64,000 nt of DNA from Theobroma cacao (GCF_000208745.1 NC_030853.1:29689473-29753472), one strand, 5' to 3'; positions 24,507 through 36,154 are shown, counted from the first letter of the stretch. The notes: generated by a model not told the origin, from the letters alone. A program made the numbers and translations.

Positions 24507-25642
24507 GATCATTTTTGCCACCTTCAGTTATTGAACAGAAATTTTGAAACTTAATAAGAATTCAGTTGCTTGTAAAATTGTCTCCTTTACTTATGTTTAA
24601 TTTTCAACTGTTAGTTACTATTTAATATGCTTTGCTATAAAATGGGTGGTTCTTTGATACAAAAGATCCTGGCTTAAGTAGCAGGTATTTGCTATTCAAT
24701 TGTTTCATGCTGAAATCATCAGAAATAAGGTTAATGTACATTCTAAGCTAGCTAAGTAGATGTTGCAACTAACCTTTAATCATGTATTGCATGTTATAAT
24801 CTCAGCCAAAAAGGACCCATACTGTCATATGCTTTAAATTTCAAGCGAATGTGCTCATTGCACCGTGTCGAAATTGCAGTGAACAATGAAAACCAGTGTT
24901 CTTTTATATCAGAATGTTTCATTAATAGCAATTGATATCATTTGCATAACATTAACAGCCCCATTTTCGGAGGATGAAATGAATTGGTATGCATTTATCA
25001 AATTTCCTGTCCTATACCCTCTTGAAATATTCATTTGACATGAATGCATGGATGCCCAACAGCATTATTTTCTAGGCATGCCTCAATCTCCTGGCTTCTA
25101 TTGGTTAGTATTAGACCATGGGACTCGGTATGTGTATATATATGATTCCACCTCATTGGAATGGACTTACCTTTACTACCTATGTTAATAAACCTAAGCA
25201 ATAGCATTTTTTCAATCAAGAAGCATATGGAATGAACAATCTTTACCACCGGGTCCTGGTTGCAAGAGCTATCAGCAACAGAAAATCTTGACTGTATTAA
25301 ACATGTACTGGTGATTTTACACACAAACCAAGAAGGTACAGAGTGATGGGAAATTCAAAGTATAACACTTAAATGCAACATCCACTGTGGGATTATGACA
25401 CCAGCATCACACACTGGAAAAAGCTTGGGCTGACAGCTTGAATAATTAGTATAAGTTCAGTAAGTGCAGGTCTCATGAGATTGGAATCAAAACTCAAGAA
25501 TGATACCAAAAGATCAAAAGCAAAGAGCCTAAATATACAACAAAATATAGAAAGAAATCAACTTCTGCCTCATAAGCAGTGAGCACAGACCCCATTGTTA
25601 CATTCTCTCCACTATGGTTACTTGTCCAGGGCTTCAGCTATT
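24507..25642. other. Convergent intergenic region, no gene seen
   Basis: Lies between the 3' ends of PIG-C (+) and the VMA21-like gene (-) and contains their 3'UTRs. Short open frames here have no recognisable features. Confidence 0.6.
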
Positions 25643-26383
25643 CTATTCTTGTTTCTTTTGGGATTGTGAAGAGGTGGTAGCTTCACCTGTTGGCTGGCTT
25701 ACACTAGCTTTGGCATCAGCAAGAAACTTTGGATCTGGCTCATGCTTATCTGAAGGTTCCTTCATTGCCATACAAATGTAGAATGCAATGACTATATTGA
25801 CTGATATTACAGCAGCGAATCCACTCAACAGCGTCATAGCATTGGGAGATAAATTTGATAAACCTGTTTCATACAAATGATGCTTCTTTTTTCAGTCAAC
25901 TTGATTATATATAGCCTAAAAGAACTATCAGATATGAAACGTGGTTATTCACTACCAGAACTTGATGCTGTTGCAATGATAATAAATTATACTATCAGAG
26001 AAAATTTTATTCAAACACTTTCTTGATGGTGATTCTGCATAGATCAACTTGCTAAAATCATATTGGAGGGATTTATATGGTGGTTCAGTATATCAACTGA
26101 ATAACCCTGCTTGCTATGTAGGGGAAGAACTGATAATTACAAGATATCAGAAAATAGTGATTTTGCACCTATGTACATGTAAACTATTCAATTCAACTAA
26201 GAGCTCCCAAGTTGCAAAACCAGTTGGTTTAATGTTTTAAGCACCAACCATGATTTTACTGTAAATATATTACCAACTTAAGCCTTGATTTATACTACAG
26301 AAGCTAACAGTTAAGAGATGTACTACTCATGAATAAATAACAACCTGCTAAACTTGGTGAAAGGCACCCAATTTCCTTTTTTT

Positions 26384-26415
<32 letters not shown>

Positions 26416-26656
26416 GAGATTGAAACAACCTAATATAGTATAAATCAGTAGCAATAGCACATAACAAAAATTTTACAATTCTTTTCTACAATAATATAAA
26501 AGGAAAAAAAAAAGCCATCCTTGAGACATTAAATTAACAGGTTTTAAGGGTCTTACCAGGAAGTAAATTATGGTTAAAACCATATAGAATTGCAAGAGGA
26601 GCTACCCACATGAACATTGACGTAATAAAGAACTTCTGAACCACTCCAGCAGGCAT
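25643..26656 (-). CDS. VMA21: VMA21-like V-ATPase assembly factor
   Basis: Small ER membrane chaperone for assembly of the V-ATPase Vo sector. Two coding exons, 26656-26557 and 25863-25643, join in phase to 106 aa, the normal size. The N-terminal exon reads MPAGVVQKFF then a first membrane span (MFMWVAPLAILYGF); the second exon starts GLSNLSPNAMTLLSGF and carries the second span (VNIVIAFYICMAM) followed by KEPSDKHEPD and a hydrophilic tail. This two-helix hairpin with KEP..KH after helix 2 fits plant VMA21-like proteins as I recall them. The first exon is only 100 bp. A further intron in the 5'UTR is likely (acceptor near 26674). The tail lacks a classical KKxx. Confidence 0.85.
26391..26417 (+). 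repeat. GAAAA microsatellite in VMA21-like intron
   Basis: About five consecutive units of AAAAG/GAAAA following an A run inside the intron of the VMA21-like gene. Confidence 0.8.
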
Positions 26657-26674
26657 TTTTAATCCCCCACAATC

Positions 26675-27212
26675 TACAAAGCAAAACAGATAAAATTAAT
26701 TAAAAATAAAAACTAATCACTTCACCACTGATACTACAAATTTGGAAAACACCCAGACTGGAAGGAAATTCATTCAACATCTGGGTTGCCATGAAAGCAT
26801 GAATGAATCTACTGGGAAATAACCAGTACTCAGAGAAGGAAAAGATCGAAAGCAGACTTTTGAAATCAATCAGAATATAAGCAAAAATTACATTAAAAAG
26901 AGATATGAAAGAACCTTGAAAGGTAAAATCCCTTTTGTTTCTTGCGGTTTTTATTTTTTTTTAATGATGATTTTTTTTGTTGGTTTGGTAGTTTTGAGAG
27001 GAGCACTAGAGATGGAAGCCTACTTCTTCCCAGGGTGCTTTGAGTCGAACTTAAAATCAGAACGAGTTCACTCACTTTTGGGCCCATCTGCAACTGACCC
27101 AAACAAAACATGGGGCGCAGCCGCGTAGCCACAGTCTTTTTGGGCCAAAGCCTTTTGTTCTTTCCTATGATTTTCTTTTTTTTTTTTTCCCAATTTTATA
27201 GAAAATTGTTTA
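26675..27212. other. 5' region of VMA21-like gene
   Basis: Probably holds the 5'UTR intron, the leader exon and the promoter of the VMA21-like gene, transcribed leftward. A short T-rich stretch near 27175-27190 marks the border to the F-box pseudogene unit. No other gene is seen. Confidence 0.5.
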
Positions 27213-29270
27213 CCCGTTTTAAGGTTTCTTAGAACTTAGAACACAAGTCTCACTAGTTCAAAAGTTTAATAACAATTCTATACCTAGCAGGTAATCCTAT
27301 TCCTATAAGAAGTAATTTTGCTAATAAATAAAATTTTGTTGAAAATTTCGTTGTTGAAGGGGTCTTTTGTAATGCTCGTTGTTGGAAATTCGTCGAAAAT
27401 TTTCGACAAAAATATTTTGTTGAAAAAGCTACAAAATTCTATAAAAAAAAGTTATAATATTTTTTATTATTTTAATATCAATTTGTAAAAAAAAAAAAAA
27501 CTAAATTTTCGGTTAGTAATTTTGTTTCAACGAATATTACCGATGAAATTTCATGAAAATTTTCCGTTCATAATTTTGTTAATATCTACAAAATTCCATA
27601 AGAATTTATTAACATAATTATGTTGGTATTGTTATCATTATTATGAAATTCCGTCGGTAATTTAATTATTATCGATAAAATTTTATTTAAATTATCAACA
27701 AAATTAATAAATATCATAATAATCAATCTTCGCTACTCACAATTGACATCCAAAATTTATAACAAGAATACATATTAAAATATGAAATTCAAAATTAAAT
27801 TGATGCGATTAAAAATTATCATAAACATAATAACTTAAAATGTCAAACAAATATAAACATAAAATTAAATGACATTGACATTGTTCGAGCAAAAGCTGTT
27901 TGCTCCTCTTGGAACTCACTCGGAGAAGAGATTCTTTCCAGGACGCCCTGGCTTATGCTTCCTTCAAGAGAAGAAGAAGTAGGAGGAGGATATGATGTTG
28001 ATAACAATGTCTACAGTGGCTTCTTGAAACCTGGGGAGAGTCGGGTTTTTGGCCAGAAAAAGATACCAAAGGAGTTCAGGGAAAGTTGCTGCATTGGATC
28101 ATCAAACGGGTGGCGGGTTTTCTTGAAGCTGGAAACAACTGAGCCGTTTCTATTCCAGCCTTTCAGGCAAGAGAAAATCCGACTTCCTCCATTACATGGT
28201 CAGGTAGATATACTAAGAATTGAAGGGAAGGCGGAGCGTGATATCGAAATCGAAATCGATTTTGGTATATATAAAGATTGTCCATATAAACACCAACTAC
28301 GATTATATTTTCTAAAAGCAATCGTGATGGAAGAACCTGATGGCAACAATACCGAGGTTGTTGTGATGCTGTTGTGTAACGACGGAAAGAGTATTGCATT
28401 ATGAAAGTGGAGACAGGAGGTGGAATTTAGTACCTGACGCTAGGCATCCACTCTACCAAGATGTTATATACCGTAAACATTTTCTCCTTGCATTGAATGA
28501 GGGAACACTATTGAAATATCGACATTTCAAGATGGTTTAATGAATAAAAAAAACATTATTGTTCCTCTTTTTCCTGAGAAGTCATTTGCCAAAGGAAATT
28601 CCTTCGGTCATCTTTGTACTAGCAGGTTATACATGGTCGATTCATGTCAAGATATCCTGTTTGTTATGAGGTTCATTGGTGAGTTTGTGGATTGGGAAGG
28701 GAATTTGGTTAGTGAAGAAGCTGTTTTCAATACTAACATCAAACGGCCTACAGTCTATCCATATAGGACGCGTTTATTTCTTGTTTATAAGTTGGATTTC
28801 AATGAGCAAAAATGGGTGGAGATGTTAACTTTGGGCAATCGTGCTTTGTTTTTGAGTGAAAATCAGTCTGTTTCAGTTTCAATACAATCTTTTTCTAACT
28901 GTGAAGAGAACTCAATTTATTACACTGATGAATATTGGGACAAAATAATGGACGATGCTTACTCATATGAAGGTCATGACATGGGCATATACAACTTGAA
29001 AGATGGAAGGGTTAAGCCAAGTTATGAATTCTCTTTTAGAAAGTATTCTGCCACCACCATGTTGGGTCATCCCAAATCCCAAGCCATGCCAGAGAACTCA
29101 AACAGTCCTCAGCAACTGCCTTTGTTTTCTCAGACATATTTTATGTCAACAAAAACTTTTGATAATGTCTTGTGATGGAAACACCTTCATTAATAATGAA
29201 TGTAAACTCTTCAGCTTCTATTTTGCTTACTTGTTGTTTGATGTCTCTGGTAAAGCTCTAAACATACCAC
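27213..29270 (+). pseudogene. F-box/DUF295 (KIB1-4 type) pseudogene 1
   Basis: Broken relative of the intact F-box gene at 38217-39533. The 5' flank (about 27213-27320) matches the flank of the intact copy, but then about 545 bp of foreign AT-rich sequence replaces the proximal promoter, the start codon and most of the F-box. Homology resumes at 27871 (DIVRAKAVCSSWN) and runs to about 28390, where small indels shift the frame, shown by GKSIAL followed by a stop in place of the intact GKIAYHKSGG. Frame returns by 28540 and continues to a stop at 29173-29175 with a longer, altered C-terminus. Neither half has an F-box, so no SCF function is expected. Two long frames remain open (27871-28404 and 28540-29175), which suggests recent decay. 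Confidence 0.85.
27325..27870. mobile_element. AT-rich insert with TCCGTCGGTAAT-type motifs, possible decayed CACTA-like element
   Basis: This segment interrupts the homology between F-box pseudogene 1 and its intact relative. It contains repeated motifs of the form TTCCGTCGGTAAT (27648-27661), TTCGTCGAAAATTTTCGACA (about 27390-27410) and ACCGATGAAATTTC (27539-27553), resembling the CCGACGGAAATTTCCGTCGG subterminal repeats of many plant CACTA elements. I could not find CACTA termini or a target duplication, so the element type is inference. Part of the F-box gene is missing rather than merely split. Confidence 0.4.
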
Positions 29271-29454
29271 TCTAGACAAAGCAAGTGAGTTTTGCAAATT
29301 TACATGTAAAATTAAAATTTTTTATATTTTTCTTAGATTTCTTCTTGGCATTGCAATATAAAATCAATGGTTGCAGCCCAACAATTAAAGTTTCAATAAT
29401 TAAAACATACTTTGAGACTTCGGAGGAAACCTTAAACCAAAACATTATTATCTT

Positions 29455-29536
29455 CGTGAGCGGCAGGATTCGAACCTGCGCGGGCTGAGCCCACATGATT
29501 TCTAGTCATGCCCGATAACCACTCCGGCACGCCCAC
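29455..29536 (-). tRNA. tRNA-Ser(AGA): tRNA-Ser (AGA anticodon)
   Basis: 82 bases that fold as a class II (long variable arm) tRNA. The acceptor pair is GTGGGCG with CGCTCAC (one G-U) and G as discriminator. The anticodon loop CTAGAAA gives AGA, reading UCU serine codons. The B box GGTTCGAATCC and an A box around GCCGGAGTGG are intact, there is no intron, and TTTT follows about 12 bases downstream on the coding strand as a Pol III terminator. It appears functional. Confidence 0.95.
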
Positions 29537-30206
29537 AATGTTAATAAACCTGCCAAGAAGACCATCATGTGCTTGAACACTTGAACCGAGTTGGAAATTG
29601 ATTTTCTGCTATCGGTTGGTTTTTTTTGGTTCATGTGGATGACTGGTGGTAGGCTGTTAAGCCTCTCAGTTTTAGTCTCCTTGTTATTCAGACAAGTAAG
29701 CAGGAACTATCCTTAGTTTGCACTTTTAATCTTTCAAATTGTAAATGCCTTTTATATGTTTCAAAGTTCTGTTCTTTCTTATGTTCGTCTGCTTCAAACA
29801 AGCTTATGGATAAAATGAATAACCAATATGTTGCCTTGGCAGTTTCACTTGTAATTCTTCTTCTATATTTTTACACTAAAAATCCTTTCCTTTAATGGGT
29901 ATCCTTAAAAATCATTCCTTTTTTGAGTTTTTCACTGAAATTCCTACTGGGCATTTATGAATAAATGCATATTCTAATTGATTTTCAAGTTTTAAGCATG
30001 AAATTCAAACTGGGTATTCAACAAGTTTTGTCTTTCATCATTTTTTGGTTCAAAGTTTTAAGCTTTGTATAACCTTTTCTTTTGCTATTCCTCCCTCCTT
30101 TTGTTTTAGGCAGTGTATTGCAGCTTGCTGATGACCTGTTTGATGTTTTGCAGGCAGAGAGTCCTTGAATTGTACGATTTAATAGCTGAAGTGAACAATT
30201 AATAAG
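29537..30206. other. GatB 5' region, no other gene seen
   Basis: Separates the tRNA from GatB. It likely contains the GatB promoter and leader; a leader intron ending at the AG before 30155 (TTTTGCAG) is possible. No coding features. Confidence 0.5.
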
Positions 30207-30671
30207 ATGGCTTCCACACTGTTTAGAACTATTCAAATCCACCCGTTTTCGCTCTACCCAACTGCAATATGTAGGAGAAGGAACGGTGTTCTTTACTGCA
30301 CAATGAAAAGTACTCAAACTCAAACAGCAACACAAGAAAAGCAACAGCCTCCCAAAGTCAAAGTCTCACAACATACCCAGAGCAAAACACTTGACAAGAT
30401 TACAAGAGACTATGAGGCAATAATTGGGATAGAGACACATGTCCAGCTCTCAACTCTCACCAAGGCTTTTTGTAGTTGTCCTTACAATTATGGATCCCAA
30501 CCAAATACCAGTATCTGCCCCATTTGCATGGGATTGCCTGGTGCCTTGCCGGTTTTAAATTCAAAAGTGATTGAATTCGCAGTGAAATTGGGTCTTGCAC
30601 TCAATTGCAAGCTATCTCTGAACTCAAAGTTTGATAGAAAGCAGTACTTCTATCCTGACCTTCCAAAGGGT

Positions 30672-30703
<32 letters not shown>

Positions 30704-33700
30704 AACTGGTGGTTACATTGATTTGGATCTTCCTCTTGAGTTTGGTGGTGGTCATAGGAAGTTTGGTATTACCAGAGTTCACATGGAGGAGGATGCAGGG
30801 AAGCTACTTCATTCTGGAAATGGAGATTATTCTCAGGAAATTACTTCTATAACATTAAAGTATATCTGTTCAAAAGTTTTCTGAATATAATATACAATCA
30901 TATAGCATATCATTTTCTTTTCTTCTGTAAATGAGATTAGTTTCTTTGTCTAACAGCATTGCAATTACTCTTGCTGCAATAAGGTTCTAGTCATAATTTT
31001 TGTGGGTTAACTCAAGTTAATTTATGTGCTGATTCTATCATGTAGTTTGTTTATACATGTATAACGGTATTTCATTTTGTTGGCACTTTAATGGGAGATA
31101 TAAAGTTGTTATGCTATCTCTTTTTCCTTTCTTTTGTCTCCTTTGCCGAATTTAGAGGGCTTAGGAGGCAATTCTATTGTGTCTTTTTCTTCTGCTAATT
31201 GACACCATTGGTTATCTTTTGCAGGTTGATCTAAATAGAGCAGGGGTGCCCTTGCTTGAGATTGTTTCTGAACCTGATATGAGAACTGGGATTGAAGCTG
31301 CTGAATATGCAGCAGAGTTACAGAGGGTGGTTCGATACTTGGGAGTGAGTAATGGAAATATGCAAGAAGGCTCACTTCGCTGTGATGTAAATGTATCAAT
31401 TCGACCAGTTGGGCAATCAGAGTTTGGGACAAAGGTACATAGAGGCTTCATATACCATGCTTAAAAGATTTGGATCTAAGGTTTAGAATATGTCTTTTTA
31501 AGGGGTATGGGGTATGATTTATTGGCTTGCTGATAGAAAACTTAATAAATACAATAATCAGCATGCATGTACTTCCAAAGTAAGTAGAATGGACAATAAA
31601 CTGGGTGAGTCAAAGGAATTGATGACAGTGGAGAGCTGGTTAATTTAGTGCCCTAAAATATTTATAGGTTTGCAATCCTTGGTCTTCATGGTTGTGGGAA
31701 GGCTGCATGAATTTATTTTGATTATTCAATATCCTGCAAAAATAAGCTACTGACTTTATTTTGATTAAAGCCCTGTTTAAAAGTTCAGAGGACTTTACTG
31801 GCAATTTTTGCAGGCCTGGTTCTGTCAACTGATCCCATGTTGATACCTCCATTGTCGGGTTTCAGTGGCTTGTATATTCAGGGGTCTCCCCTGCTTTTGA
31901 TTTAAAATGAATCTAATTTTCAAAAAAAAAAAATTCAGAGAACTTCACAGTGAAACTGTTAAGAACAAACAACAACAGCAAGTATTTGAAGTGAAAGTTG
32001 TCCCTTTTTCAGGCTCTCTGTTGTTTTAATCACATGAAAGGAAGTCTTGTTTTCTTTAAAGTTTAGAATGTAGCAAGATATATCCAATTCTGACTAGCGT
32101 TATAGGAAGCCTTGATGACACAGTCCAAATTGGTCGCAGCCAACTGCACCATTGGGGCAGAAGTGATGGGAGTGTGGCATTGCTGATTTTGCTTCCCCTC
32201 CTCCTTGCTTTCTCTAAATAAGCCAAGATCTTAATGTTAAGCCCTAGTAATTCTTTGCAATTATGCTTATTGGCAAGTTCAGAGGCATGTCATTGGTAGT
32301 ACTTCTGCAGCATCTGACATGTATAATCCTGTATTATATTGGCAGGTTGAGATAAAAAATTTGAACTCATTTTCATCAATTAACCGGGCCATTGATTTCG
32401 AGATATCAAGGCAGGCGCTTCTCCATACTCAAGGCCATGATGATCAAATTGTACAGGAAACTCGTCTATGGGAAGAAGGTGCTCAGGTTAGTGCTGCATC
32501 TTAATATCAATTTAGTGTCCATATATAAGAAATGGATGACCTGTCATTTCATTGTTACTTATGAACTCCACAAACCTTCAACATTTTATGTAGAAAACAG
32601 TTACAATGAGGAAGAAGGAAGGACTTGCTGATTATCGTTATTTCCCAGAACCAGACCTCCCCGAAGTTATTCTCACTCAGGAATATGTTGATGGCATCCG
32701 CAATTCTTTGCCAGAACTTCCAGAAATGAAGCGTCGGAGGTATGAGAAGATGGGCCTAAGCATGCAGGATGTTCTTTTCCTGGCAAATGACGTAAATGTG
32801 AGTCCTCAAAGTACTATCCTATGTTTATAATGATTAGTAATGTTTCGACCAGCATCTACCCAATCATTAGTCTGGATTCAGAAACCCAAAGAGCTAAAGG
32901 CAACATTGAAGAAATAAATTGGAAAAGTATCATTAGATTTACCTTGGATTGTGATATTAAAAGTGTGATAACTTAATGTATTAACCTATTGTAGCTTGTT
33001 GCTCGTGAAATAATTCTTATTGCTATTTTCAGAGTATGATTAAGTGCCACTCTTCCCCTGAACCAATTTAACAACATGAGCCTAGTATTCCAATTTTATG
33101 GTATACTTTTTGAGTGCATCACTTTAGGACATGAATCCCTTGGTTTCTGTAGTGTTTTCCTTCATCTTTCCTGGCCCTCTTTGGACAAACAGTGTTAATT
33201 AAGCTTTGCAGGCAGTTTCCTTATGAAATTTTATTTAACATCACTGCAAGTCCTTGCATCCTTCTTAATTCCTCTATGGGATTATACTAGAATGATCTAA
33301 ATTGTGCTTTCTTCTGTACTTAATTAATGTCTTAGGTGGCAGAATACTTTGATGCAACAATTTCAAGGGGTGCTGACATTAAGTTGGCTGCCAATTGGAT
33401 AATGGGTGATATTGCTGCCTATATGAAAAATGAAAAGCTTTCTATTAATGAGATCAAACTTATGCCAGAAGAGCTAGTAGAGCTGATAGCTTCCATTAAA
33501 GGTGGGACTATCAGTGGAAAGATTGGAAAGGAGGTAAGCATTTGCTTCTTTAACTGATGCCACTTTCATGTTCAAACATTTGTTAGTAATCCTGTCTATT
33601 TATTTTCATGGAAGAATTTTACTAGCTATTATTCTCCACTGTGTAGATGTGATTTTATAGTTTGTTTGGATATATAATTATTGTTCGTGTTTTTTTTTTT

Positions 33701-35108
33701 AATCCAAACTTTATAATCTTTCCAAGTGCTTTTCTCCTCCCTGTCTTTTTCCTCTACCACACACACACACACACACTCATACAGAAAAAGGAAAAAGGAA
33801 AGAAAGAGAACAGGAGAAATAAAAACCTTTTTTCTTTATCAATTAGATAATTAGTTATAAAAGTTTTTCTCCTGCTTCTTATCCCTCCGCTAAATGCCTG
33901 ATTAACTTTCTGCTGATAAAGATTTAAAATAACTTGTTAATTTTGGACATGTAGTGTTAAGTGAGCAAGAAATTACGTCGTAGATATAAGCTCTTAGAGA
34001 CATATTAAGACCATAAGTTTAGCAACTGGTGAAACAGCCCAAAGTTTTGAGAGTCTGCAACTGTGTAATATGCGGGTATTATATGAGTTAGTAGAGACAT
34101 TTGTCATATTTTTACAAGTTTGCTGTAGGGGATGCCTTTGGGAAGTGATACTGTCTTGTATATAAATGATTGAAAAAGAATTATTAAATTTTTTGTACAA
34201 AACTATTATTCTTTGGAAGTGTTGTAGTTCAATTATTTGTAACAATTTCTCCTACAATGTTGCAGATATTGTTTGAGCTGCTAGCCAAAGGTGGTACCGT
34301 CAAGGGACTGATAGAAGAGAAGGATCTGGTTCAGGCAAGTTAGCTACTTTTCCAATTTCCAAGCCCCTTTATTCATAGATGTATATGTCTTTTAAGATAA
34401 ACTCAGCAGTGAAGTGTTAGTCCTGTAGTATTTGAGCATGGAAGGAGAAACTAGAAGTTTGAGCTTGAGTAATCTTAAATTGCTGTGCAAACTGAGGGAA
34501 ACTTTTTGGTGAATGCTGTTTGTAGATAAGTGAGACTCGATTGATGACACTAGCTTCAATTCAATCCAATCTATAACTTAATTGGAAGGTGCATATCTTT
34601 GACTTCGGCCTGGGATTGAAAATTGAAATTTGTTGTTCCTCACACCAAATGTGCCATGTTAGTAGATATGTCGAATGGGAGTTACATAAAGTGATATATA
34701 GGGGGAGAATTGATATACACCTAAATCCAACTAACATGACTTGTAATGTGTTTGATATTTGTGACTGAAATAATTGTTTTAATTGAGAAATATGAAAGAT
34801 AACATATGTTCCAAAATTTGCAGATAGTAGATCCTGTTGAGATTGGGAAAATGGTAGATAAAGTGCTGTCAGAAAACCCAAAGCAGCTAGAACAATATCG
34901 TGGTGGCAAAACTAAGCTACAGGGTTTTTTTGCCGGTCAGGTATGGGAAATGTAGCTACATTTTCTGTTATTATATGAAGTTGTTGGTACTTGTTACTCT
35001 TCGTCTGAAAATTGTGATTATATGCAGGTAATGAAAATATCAAAAGGCAAAGCAAACCCCGTCCTTTTGAACAAAATCCTTTTGGAGAAATTAAATGCCA
35101 AAAGCTGA
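30207..35108 (+). CDS. GATB: Organellar glutamyl-tRNA(Gln) amidotransferase subunit B
   Basis: Binds mischarged Glu-tRNA(Gln) and, with GatA and GatC, converts it to Gln-tRNA(Gln) in chloroplasts and mitochondria. Eight exons: 30207-30836, 31225-31434, 32346-32486, 32594-32797, 33336-33533, 34266-34334, 34824-34940, 35028-35108; every junction is phase 0 and the product is 549 aa, the expected length. Residues 1 to about 60 are an S/T/R/Q-rich transit peptide. The GatB core begins [13 protein letters not shown], with the zinc cysteines at about 89, 91, 104 and 107. Also seen are [29 protein letters not shown] and the [10 protein letters not shown] core, then the C-terminal helical/YqeY-like tail. 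Odd: intron 1 appears to start GA (CAG|GAAATT) instead of GT, and intron 6 uses a GC donor. If the GA site is not spliced, a donor at 30876 would add 13 residues inside the core. Confidence 0.93.
30837..31224 (+). other. GatB intron 1 with apparent GA donor
   Basis: The conserved protein join ...[12 protein letters not shown] requires exon 1 to end at 30836, followed by GAAATTACTT, while the acceptor TTTTGCAG at 31224 is canonical. The next GT (30860) gives a stop four codons into exon 2, and the one at 30868 is out of phase. GT at 30876 is in phase but inserts 13 codons. Confidence 0.6.
31784..31948 (+). mobile_element. Short retroposed insertion with poly(A) and target-site duplication
   Basis: A 123-bp body (31799-31921) ends in 12 A (31922-31933) and is bracketed by near-identical 15-bp direct repeats, 31784-31798 and 31934-31948 (13 of 15 match, starting TTCAGAG). 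These are hallmarks of target-primed reverse transcription. The body contains GGGGTCTCCCCTG and ends TTTAAAATGAATCTAATTTTC, which fits a heavily 5'-truncated LINE 3' end or a SINE. It sits in the long second intron of GatB, in sense orientation. Confidence 0.75.
33755..33776 (+). repeat. CA microsatellite in GatB intron 5
   Basis: About ten CA/AC units in the intron between GatB exons 5 and 6. Confidence 0.85.
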
Positions 35109-35895
35109 AAAGTTTCTTGTAGGTATCAGATGGATTTTTTTTTCAAAAATAAATAAAAACAGTAATAATAGTAGATACAGGTGCATGCCCATGCAAACAT
35201 ATTCTCTTCCCCAAGAAACTTTCTTGTACTCTTCTGTTCTTGGTCTATCCTTTCTCCAGCTTGATAATGCATTGAAGTTTGGCTGATTGGTTGTGAGCTC
35301 GTGATGCTCCACCAATAAAAGGTTCAGATACCATAGCAGCCAAAGAAAGTTCTGCCTGTGAATCATATTATGTACTGAGAGGTGGGGCAGATCGAAATCT
35401 GATTCATTTTGGGAGTCATCAATTGCGAGTTCATGTAATACTTTACATGGCACCATCTTGTAGTAGATTACATGAAAATCTCCTTTCTCTTGGACTAATT
35501 CTTTTTGTAGGATAACTTGTATCATTAAAAGGAACAAATGAGATATTAAAAGACTGATGACTGCCTCTTGTAACTTTATAATGATTTATTATATCAGCAG
35601 ATGGCAGGCCATGTTTGATAGTAAGATGGAGAAAGTAGGGTGTTCTTTTCGGAATTCAAGCCATTGCCCTGGTTTTGGGCTTTTATCTTTATTGCCTTTT
35701 TCTTATTTGCAAAATGGCGTCGTTTGGACCGCCATGGCGTTTTTCAGCAATAAGCAAGTTATTGCTTGGACGCTCCTATTTTTAATGACCCATATTTTGG
35801 TGTTCGTTTTGTAGATTGCTTTTGTCGACTTGTCTATGAGGTTAGACAATCCAATGTAAATCTCCAAATATATATAAATATATATGTATATATGT

Positions 35896-35928
<33 letters not shown>

Positions 35929-36154
35929 TATATATATATATGTATACACATATACATATGTATCTATATATATGTATATATATATGTGTATACATATGTA
36001 TATATATATGTGTATACATATGTATATATCTCTATCCAGCTAACCGACAGAAGAAAACTTCGGCCTAGCAAAAGTTTCCTGGACCCAGTTTCTACCAGCC
36101 GAAATAAACTTGGGACTATAGCAGATATTTCTTTCGTCTGATTTTTGTAAATCT
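35109..36154. other. GatB 3' flank and long TA-rich microsatellite
   Basis: Contains the GatB 3'UTR and then the alternating TATA/TATG tract described separately. A 148-codon open frame on the minus strand here overlaps the GatB 3' end and has no family features; I do not count it as a gene. Confidence 0.55.
35866..36031. repeat. Compound TATATG microsatellite
   Basis: About 165 bases composed almost entirely of TATATG, TATA and TGTATACATA units, including many CATATG palindromes. It is open in several frames only because of its simple composition. It sits between GatB and the F-box duplication units, which may have promoted slippage or breakage. Confidence 0.9.

Noticed and set aside
27925..29175. 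F-box copy 1 as two functional genes (27955-28404 and 28540-29175)
   Set aside because: Both align end to end with parts of one intact 438-codon gene; the break is a frameshift, and the F-box and original promoter are missing.
30207..30859. GT donor at 30860 as the end of GatB exon 1
   Set aside because: It leaves phase 2, and joining to the exon 2 acceptor at 31225 reads into a stop after two codons.
35091..35537. 148-codon minus-strand open frame after GatB
   Set aside because: Overlaps the GatB 3' end antisense, has no domain or splice support and is rich in residues typical of random AT-rich translation.
35766..36141. Long tyrosine/isoleucine open frames on both strands
   Set aside because: Produced by the TATATG microsatellite; simple sequence stays open in several frames.
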